Of a stretch of DNA of 64,000 nt, positions 58,846-64,000 are shown piece after piece. The notes under the pieces were generated by a model that was not told where the DNA came from, made no database searches, and worked only from the letters and a program-made list of their open reading frames with translations. Within the stretch, counting starts at the first letter, position 1, and every line of letters begins with the position of its first letter. Position numbers and translations under genes: made by a program. The stretch covers positions 1-64,000 of the forward strand of contig JACNJL010000015.1 in NCBI GenBank assembly GCA_014382585.1, given 5' to 3'. The DNA comes from Limisphaerales bacterium. GTDB taxonomy: Bacteria; Verrucomicrobiota; Verrucomicrobiia; Limisphaerales; UBA1100.

Positions 58846-58908
58846 GGACTCGCGGGCTCGTCCCTCCATTTTCTGGCGCGTCCCGTGGAGGGACGAGCCT
58901 GCGAGTCC
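58846..58908. repeat. Long inverted repeat/hairpin between DUF1501 genes
   Basis: GGACTCGCGGGCTCGTCCCTCCA (58846-58868) is the near-perfect complement of 58886-58908, with one or two mismatches in 23 bp and a 17-nt loop (TTTT...CCCG). It occupies most of the 176-nt gap between copies 3 and 4. No T run follows on either strand, so it is more likely a REP-like or attenuation element than a terminator. Confidence 0.8.
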
Positions 58909-58933
58909 GAGTCCCCGAGCCCGGCGTTTCCGT

Positions 58934-60244
58934 TTACACCAGCTCCGGCAGCGGGCCGCGGCCGGCGTCGGTGAGGAACTGCGGGCGGCCGTTGAGGTCG
59001 CTCAGCATTTCCTTCATCGGGTTGATGCCGACGTTGTGATAGAGCGTGGCCAAAATTTCCTGGATGTGCACGGGGCGCGAGCTGGCTTCACCGCCGGTGC
59101 GCCAGTCGGTTTCGCCGATGGCTTGGCCGTTGCGCATGCCGCCGCCGGCAAGGAAGGTGCCCATCACGCGCGGCCAATGGTCGCGCCCGGGTTGCTTGTT
59201 CTTGTTCACGCGCGGCGTGCGGCCAAACTCGCCCCACACACAAATGGTGGTGTCGTCCAGTCGCCCGGATTCCTTGAGGTCGCTGATGAGTGCGGCGAGT
59301 CCGATGTCCAGCGAGGGCAATTGCTTGCCGAGGGTGACAAAGTTGTTGCCGTGCGTGTCCCAGCTGCCCCAGCTGAGGGTGACAAAGCGCGCGCCGGCCT
59401 CGACCAGGCGGCGGGCGGTGCAGAAACTTTTCACATCGCGATAGCCCTTGGGCACGATGTACTTGGCGAGGCGTTTGGGGTCTTCCTTCTTGAGATCCAG
59501 CGCATCGACGAGCGTGCTGCTGGTGATGACGCCGAAGGCTTGCTGGTTGAACTTGTCGAGGCCCTCCATCTTGCGGCTGTTATCTACGTCGCGCCGGAAG
59601 GAATCGAAGCTGCCGAGGAGCGCCTTGCGGTCGTCCAGCCGACTGGTGTCGATGCCGTTGAGGGTGAGGTCCTGTTTGCCCTTGCCGTTGGGCGCGAAAT
59701 ATTTGTACGGCGCACCGAGGAAACCCGGCCCTTGCGCGCGGCTGTCGAACCCGACAAAGGGCGGCGTGCCGTTGGGGCCTTCGCCCTGCGTCTTGGCAAT
59801 GACCGAGCCAATGCTGGGCCAGCCGCCGGTGGGCTGCGGGCTGCGCCGCGTGCGGCCGGTCAAGCAGTGAAAGGAATTGTGGTCATTGGCCTGGCCGACG
59901 GTGGAGCGGATGGACGTGCAGTCCTGCCACATCTTGGCCAGTTGCGGGAAATGCTCGCACACGCGCACGCCGGGCACGCTGGTGGGGATGGAGGTGAACT
60001 CGCCGCGGTATTCCTTGGTGGCGCGGTCCTTGATGTCCCACATATCCGTGTGGCTCGGGCCGCCCGGCAGGTAAATCATGATGATGCTCTTCTGCTTTTG
60101 CGCCTTGGAGCCGAGTGCCTCCTCCGCGCGCAGCAACTCCGGCAACGCCATGCCGCCCATCGCGAGCGAGCCGATTTGCAGAAAATTGCGGCGCGACACT
60201 CCGTCGCAAAAACCGCCGCTTGATTCGCCTTGAATTTTAATCAT
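58934..60244 (-). CDS. DUF1501 protein, tandem copy 3 of 4
   Basis: 436 aa. [25 protein letters not shown] then Tat-like ALPELLRAEE. Core: [60 protein letters not shown], ending GRPQFLTDAGRGPLPELV. The signal part is nearly the same as in the next copy upstream, showing tandem duplication. Spacing to copy 2 is 31 nt. Confidence 0.9.
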   Translation of the reverse strand: MIKIQGESSGGFCDGVSRRNFLQIGSLAMGGMALPELLRAEEALGSKAQKQKSIIMIYLPGGPSHTDMWDIKDRATKEYRGEFTSIPTSVPGVRVCEHFPQLAKMWQDCTSIRSTVGQANDHNSFHCLTGRTRRSPQPTGGWPSIGSVIAKTQGEGPNGTPPFVGFDSRAQGPGFLGAPYKYFAPNGKGKQDLTLNGIDTSRLDDRKALLGSFDSFRRDVDNSRKMEGLDKFNQQAFGVITSSTLVDALDLKKEDPKRLAKYIVPKGYRDVKSFCTARRLVEAGARFVTLSWGSWDTHGNNFVTLGKQLPSLDIGLAALISDLKESGRLDDTTICVWGEFGRTPRVNKNKQPGRDHWPRVMGTFLAGGGMRNGQAIGETDWRTGGEASSRPVHIQEILATLYHNVGINPMKEMLSDLNGRPQFLTDAGRGPLPELV

Positions 60245-60275
60245 GTGTTTATCTTTCTAGCTGATAGTTGACAGT

Positions 60276-61550
60276 TTAAAACAGTTCTTTGATGGGTCGA
60301 CCGTTTTCCACAACGTAAGTGGGGCGGCCTTGGTGGTTGAGGAACTGTAGCTTGGGATCGAGGCCGAACATTTGTATCACGGTGGCGAGCATGTCCTGCG
60401 GGGTGATATGGCGCTCGGCGGGATCCTCCAGTTTGGGGGAAGATTTGCCGATGACCTGGCCCATATTCAGCCCACCGCCGGCGAGCATCAAGGTGCAGAG
60501 CCGGCCCCAGTGATCGCGGCCGGCGTTTTTGTTGACGCGCGGGGTGCGGCCGAATTCGCCGGTGACAACGAGCAGCGTGTTGTCGAGCTGGCCGCTGCCT
60601 TTGAGATCCTCAATGAGCGCGGAGAGGCCCTGATCCATTTGTGGTGAGCGGCTCTTCATCGCGTTCTGAATTTTGCCGTGCATATCCCAGCCGCCGTATT
60701 GAATGTTGACGAACCGGCTGCCGGCGGCAGTGAGGCGGCGGGCGAGCAGGAGTTGTTCGCCCAATCCCTTGCCGTAGCGCGCGCGGACTTTCGGGTCTTC
60801 CTTTTTAATATCAAACGCGTCCTTGGCGCTGCCAAGCACAAGCTCAAATGCCTGTTGCTCAAAACCGTCGAGGCCTTCCATTTGGCCAGTACGGTCAACC
60901 TTGCGGTTGATGACGTCGATGCTGTCGAGCAGCGCGTGGCGGCTCTCGAAACGACTGGCGTCGACGGCGAGTTCCATATTCTTGCGCGCCTGTCCGCTGG
61001 GGCTGAGCGCCTGATAACGCGTGCCCAGCCAGCCAGGGCCATCGCTGCCGATGCCGCCGATGCGTACGAAAGAGGGCAGCCCGGTCACGGGATGCGCGGT
61101 GCCCTTGGCCTTGGCGATGATGGAGCCCATCGAGGGGCGCATTTTGGTGCGGTCATTGTAGCCGGTCATCACCCACGTGGTCCCAGAGCCGTGACTGCTG
61201 TTGCCGTGGGCGAAGGAGCGCACGATGGCCATGTTTTTCATTTGCTGGGCGAGCTTCGGGTAGGTGCCGCCAATGCTGACGCCGGGGATGGTGGTTTTGC
61301 ATTCGCCGGTGGTGCTGCGGTACTCGCTCGGCGCATCCATTTTGGGATCAAAGGTTTCCACGTGGGTCGGCCCGCCGCCGAGCCAAACCCAAATGACGGA
61401 TTTGTTGTTCAACGCGGCGCCCGCTTCTTTGGCGCGCAAAAGGTTCGGGAGCGTGAGGCCGGCAATTCCAAGTGAGCCGACCTGTAAAAAGTTACGGCGC
61501 GACTGTCCGTCGCAAGTGATTCCGGATGAGGTTCCGTTGAACGTGATCAT
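60276..61550 (-). CDS. DUF1501 protein, tandem copy 2 of 4
   Basis: 424 aa. MITFNGTSSGITCDGQSRRNFLQVG then LTLPNLLRAKEA. The most diverged of the four in its N-terminus (GITCDG). Core: VWVWLGGGPTHVETFDPKM, RRLTAAGSRFVNIQYGGWDMHG, GEFGRTPRVNKNAGRDHWG, ending GRPTYVVENGRPIKELF. In the WD40 operon the DUF1501 follows the DUF1549 gene; here none is present, so the partner must be encoded elsewhere or not needed. 38 nt from copy 1. Confidence 0.9.
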   Translation of the reverse strand: MITFNGTSSGITCDGQSRRNFLQVGSLGIAGLTLPNLLRAKEAGAALNNKSVIWVWLGGGPTHVETFDPKMDAPSEYRSTTGECKTTIPGVSIGGTYPKLAQQMKNMAIVRSFAHGNSSHGSGTTWVMTGYNDRTKMRPSMGSIIAKAKGTAHPVTGLPSFVRIGGIGSDGPGWLGTRYQALSPSGQARKNMELAVDASRFESRHALLDSIDVINRKVDRTGQMEGLDGFEQQAFELVLGSAKDAFDIKKEDPKVRARYGKGLGEQLLLARRLTAAGSRFVNIQYGGWDMHGKIQNAMKSRSPQMDQGLSALIEDLKGSGQLDNTLLVVTGEFGRTPRVNKNAGRDHWGRLCTLMLAGGGLNMGQVIGKSSPKLEDPAERHITPQDMLATVIQMFGLDPKLQFLNHQGRPTYVVENGRPIKELF

Positions 61551-61588
61551 TTTTTGTCCCTTTGTTGGTTTTTACATTGTGTTAATTT

Positions 61589-62938
61589 TTAACTAATTAA
61601 TTCCTTCAACGGCTTGCGGCCGTGATCCACCAAGTACCGCGGGCGACCGGAGAGATCGGGCACGGTGGTGGTCTCGACGTTGATGCCCATCGAAGCGTAT
61701 AGCGTGGCGAACACATCGCCGAACCGTACCGGCCGATCGACGGCCTCGCCGGCGTGCTTGTCGCTGGCGCCGATGACCTGGCCGTGATTCATTTGGCCGC
61801 AGGCGAGCACAGCGGTGGACAGCTTCGGCCAGTGATCACGGCCGGCTTTGGTGTTGACCTTTGGCGTGCGTCCGAATTCGCCCCACACAACCACGCTGAC
61901 GTCTCTGTCCATACCGCGTTGATGCAAATCCTCGACCAACGCGGTGAGGCCCTGATCCAACATCGGCATATCCTGCCGCGCGCGATTGAAATTTCCGCTG
62001 TGCCAATCCCACCGGCTGAAGGCGAGGGTCACACAACGCGCGCCGGCCTCCACGAGGCGACGGGCCATCAGAAAATCATCGAGCAGTTTGTGCGAACCGT
62101 CGGCGGCTTTCTTGGTTGTGCCGCGCCCGTAACGGTCGCGCACTTTTGAATCTTCCTTCTCGAGATTCAGCGCCTCGCCCAGCCGACTGCTGGTGAGCAT
62201 CGAGAGTGCTTGTTGATTAAAAGCGTCGAGGCCTTCGATGGCGCGGGTGTTGTCCACGTCACGGCGGAGTGTATCAAAACTATCGAGCAACGTCTTGCGG
62301 TTCCCAAGGCGGTCGAGGGTTAACCCGTTCAGATTCATGTCCTCACGCGCGTTACCCGCCTTGTTGGGCAGGAACGGACTATGCGCCGGGCCGAGGAACC
62401 CCGGGGTGCCCGGATCGCCCCATGGCTTGTGGCCGGTGTTCGGCGCGAGGCCGACGAAGGACGGCACGCCCGGCTTCACCGTGCCGTGTAATTTCGAAAG
62501 CACCGCGCCCATGCTCGGCCAACCGCCTGCAGGTTGGTTAGCCTTCCGACCGCGACCGGTTTGGCATTGCCACGCATCGTGCCCACCTTCCGCGCCGACC
62601 ATCGAACGAATGACGGTAAACTTATCCATCATCTTCGCCATGCGCGGGAAGAGTTCGCCGATACGAATACCGGGGACATTTGTAGAAATTTCATTCAGCT
62701 CGCCGCGAATCTCCTTAGGCGCGTTGGGTTTCAAATCCCACATGTCCTGGTGCGACGGGCCGCCGGGCAGGAAGATGTTTATGATGGCTTTGTGCCCGCG
62801 CTTGATGCCTTGATTTTGCTCCGCCTGAAGAATTTGCGGCAACGAAAGGCCGCCCAAAGTGAGGCCGCCTATTTGCAAAAAACTGCGCCGCGAAACCCCA
62901 TCGCAGAACCGATATTCGTCTCCAAGTATTTTGATCAT
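61589..62938 (-). CDS. DUF1501 protein, tandem copy 1 of 4
   Basis: 449 aa from [21 protein letters not shown] at 62938; the in-frame residues up to 63016 precede the conserved family start and are excluded. Tat-like [21 protein letters not shown]. Core: [58 protein letters not shown], ending [18 protein letters not shown]. First gene of the probable four-gene array. Confidence 0.9.
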   Translation of the reverse strand: MIKILGDEYRFCDGVSRRSFLQIGGLTLGGLSLPQILQAEQNQGIKRGHKAIINIFLPGGPSHQDMWDLKPNAPKEIRGELNEISTNVPGIRIGELFPRMAKMMDKFTVIRSMVGAEGGHDAWQCQTGRGRKANQPAGGWPSMGAVLSKLHGTVKPGVPSFVGLAPNTGHKPWGDPGTPGFLGPAHSPFLPNKAGNAREDMNLNGLTLDRLGNRKTLLDSFDTLRRDVDNTRAIEGLDAFNQQALSMLTSSRLGEALNLEKEDSKVRDRYGRGTTKKAADGSHKLLDDFLMARRLVEAGARCVTLAFSRWDWHSGNFNRARQDMPMLDQGLTALVEDLHQRGMDRDVSVVVWGEFGRTPKVNTKAGRDHWPKLSTAVLACGQMNHGQVIGASDKHAGEAVDRPVRFGDVFATLYASMGINVETTTVPDLSGRPRYLVDHGRKPLKELIS

Positions 62939-63088
62939 ATTCAAAAGCCCTTTCGGCTGGAAAATTCGACGTCGCGGACAGGGCGGCCATTCATACAGTT
63001 GCCGCCAAAATGTCATAAAAATTTGACCGTAAAACAGAGGGATTTTGGGGCTTTTCGAGAGCCCGAGCCGAGTTACATCAACGAGCGT

Positions 63089-64000
63089 TTACGAAGTGGA
63101 AACCGGCGCCTCCACCGATTCATTTTTTGAGGTCGGTTCGGGGCTTAGGCGATACACGGCTTGGAGGTCGCTGAAGCCTTTGATTTCCATGGGCGGCAAG
63201 GGCTCTGCAGTGCGCCCTTCGCGGGCGGCTTCGCAGGTGGCTTCATCGACCAAAATATCCATCGGACTGGCCACCGTGCAAAGTCGGCTGGCGAGATTGG
63301 CGCCTTGGCCGATGACTGTGAAGTTTAGCCGATCCTCCGAGCCCATAAAGCCCGCGAGCATTTCGCCCGTGGCGATGCCGATACCCACCTCAATCTCGTT
63401 ACCGCGCAGCATATTCAGCACTTTGCGCTCCTGCAACATGTGCCGCGCACACGCCACGGCGCGCTCAGGCGCGGTGGAGTCTTTGCCTGTGGCGCCGAAA
63501 ACGGCCATAATCATATCACCCACAAATTTGTCCACCATACCGCTGTGCTCGTGGATGACCCACGTCATCGCAGTCATATGCTCATTGAGCAGCGAAACAA
63601 CTTCCTCGGGTTGCATATGCTGGGTCAGCTCAGTGTATTTCCGAATATCACAAAAGAGCACCGTCATCCCGTGCGTTTCACCGCCAAGCGCCACATTGCC
63701 CTCCAGCAACCGATCGGCCACTTCCTTGTCCGCCACCTTTTCCAACAAATCCCGATATTTATTCTTTAACGATAACTCTTGCGCTGTTTCGTTGAATGCG
63801 TGGGATAATTTGCCAAATTCATCGTTATTTCTCACAGGAATCCGCACGTCATAATCGCCCTGGCGCAGGCGCATGGTGGCTTTGTAAAGGCGGCGCAGGG
63901 GCTTGAAGAGGCCGAGTGAAATGAGCCAGCTCAAGGCCATGGTGGCCAGGCCCATGAGGCCGCCGAGCAGCAGAATTTGATCGCGCAATTCCGCGCGCAT
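63089..64000 (-). CDS. Membrane class III adenylate/guanylate cyclase (5' end outside window)
   Basis: 303 aa visible. A hydrophobic segment (LLLGGLMGLATMALSWLISLGLF), a HAMP domain (KPLRRLYKATMRLRQGDYDVRI), a coiled linker (ELSLKNKYRDLLEKV), then a class III cyclase catalytic domain: VLFCDIRKYTELT with the first metal Asp, KFVGDMIMAVFG with the second, and NFTVIGQGANLASRL near the C-terminus. It makes cAMP or cGMP in response to a periplasmic or membrane sensor. The open frame still runs at base 64000, so the true start and sensor domain lie beyond the window even though a Met codon sits at the edge. Confidence 0.9.
   Translation of the reverse strand: MRAELRDQILLLGGLMGLATMALSWLISLGLFKPLRRLYKATMRLRQGDYDVRIPVRNNDEFGKLSHAFNETAQELSLKNKYRDLLEKVADKEVADRLLEGNVALGGETHGMTVLFCDIRKYTELTQHMQPEEVVSLLNEHMTAMTWVIHEHSGMVDKFVGDMIMAVFGATGKDSTAPERAVACARHMLQERKVLNMLRGNEIEVGIGIATGEMLAGFMGSEDRLNFTVIGQGANLASRLCTVASPMDILVDEATCEAAREGRTAEPLPPMEIKGFSDLQAVYRLSPEPTSKNESVEAPVSTS

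Noticed and set aside
58664-60223. 519-aa plus-strand frame
   Set aside because: Antisense to DUF1501 copies 3 and 4; its low-information Ala/Gly/Arg-rich protein is the shadow of GC-rich codons on the other strand.

Overview
The window looks like a chromosomal segment from a PVC-superphylum bacterium, most likely Verrucomicrobiota. This rests on six DUF1501 proteins, two large DUF1549/DUF1553 cytochrome-type proteins, a WD40 protein with a haem-type CxxCH motif, a Tat-exported Gfo/Idh/MocA oxidoreductase and a short lysine-rich histone H1-like protein. The exact lineage is inferred from gene content; there is no rRNA in the window. I see no transposase, phage gene or CRISPR array.

Layout. 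1-1600: the 3' part of tRNA-Ala(CGC), a zinc-ribbon/FxLYD-like membrane protein, tRNA-Ser(GGA), and a roughly 250-nt structured RNA candidate that ends in a strong intrinsic terminator. 1.6-9.1 kb: GIY-YIG protein, an exported HEFGH-motif barrel-like protein, comM-like AAA+ ATPase, YiiX-like lipoprotein, alanine dehydrogenase, PAP2 protein, PolB-type 3'-5' exonuclease, and the histone-like protein with 57-bp tandem repeats. 9.3-17.2 kb: housekeeping genes mutS, murA and prmC, a LysM protein with a PepSY-TM-like partner, and a cysteine desulfurase.

17.3-23.1 kb holds the most unusual cluster, seven same-strand genes: a GcvH-like lipoyl carrier, a CobW-type GTPase, a small cysteine-rich protein like the HdrA N-terminus, a 2[4Fe-4S] ferredoxin, a DUF116-polyprenyl synthase fusion, a 42-aa protein with one cysteine, and an alpha/alpha-toroid prenyltransferase-like protein. 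A cysteine desulfurase diverges from its start. It reads like an Fe-S/lipoyl redox module wired to isoprenoid chemistry.

23.2-44.3 kb: sodium:solute symporter, Gfo/Idh/MocA oxidoreductase, ApbE, UvrD-like helicase, a YwqK/MORN-like protein, MsbA-like ABC exporter, an Aas-like acyltransferase/acyl-ACP synthetase, an SPFH-GYF protein followed by a GYF-zinc ribbon-TM protein and an amino acid permease, a DUF1549/DUF1553 + DUF1501 pair, nagA, tRNA-Arg(CCT) and a PQQ-propeller protein.

44.6-56.8 kb: two tiny membrane proteins, then a four-gene minus-strand operon of exported proteins (BIG2/cytochrome/DUF1549/DUF1553, DUF1501, PPC-type beta-sandwich, cytochrome-WD40). Three of its four proteins carry Ala/Lys/Thr-rich helical segments, and a recognisable shared module occurs three times across two of them. 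57-63 kb: a decayed HEAT-repeat remnant and four consecutive DUF1501 paralogues without partners, then a membrane adenylate/guanylate cyclase cut by the window edge. Several families of short palindromic repeats lie between genes.
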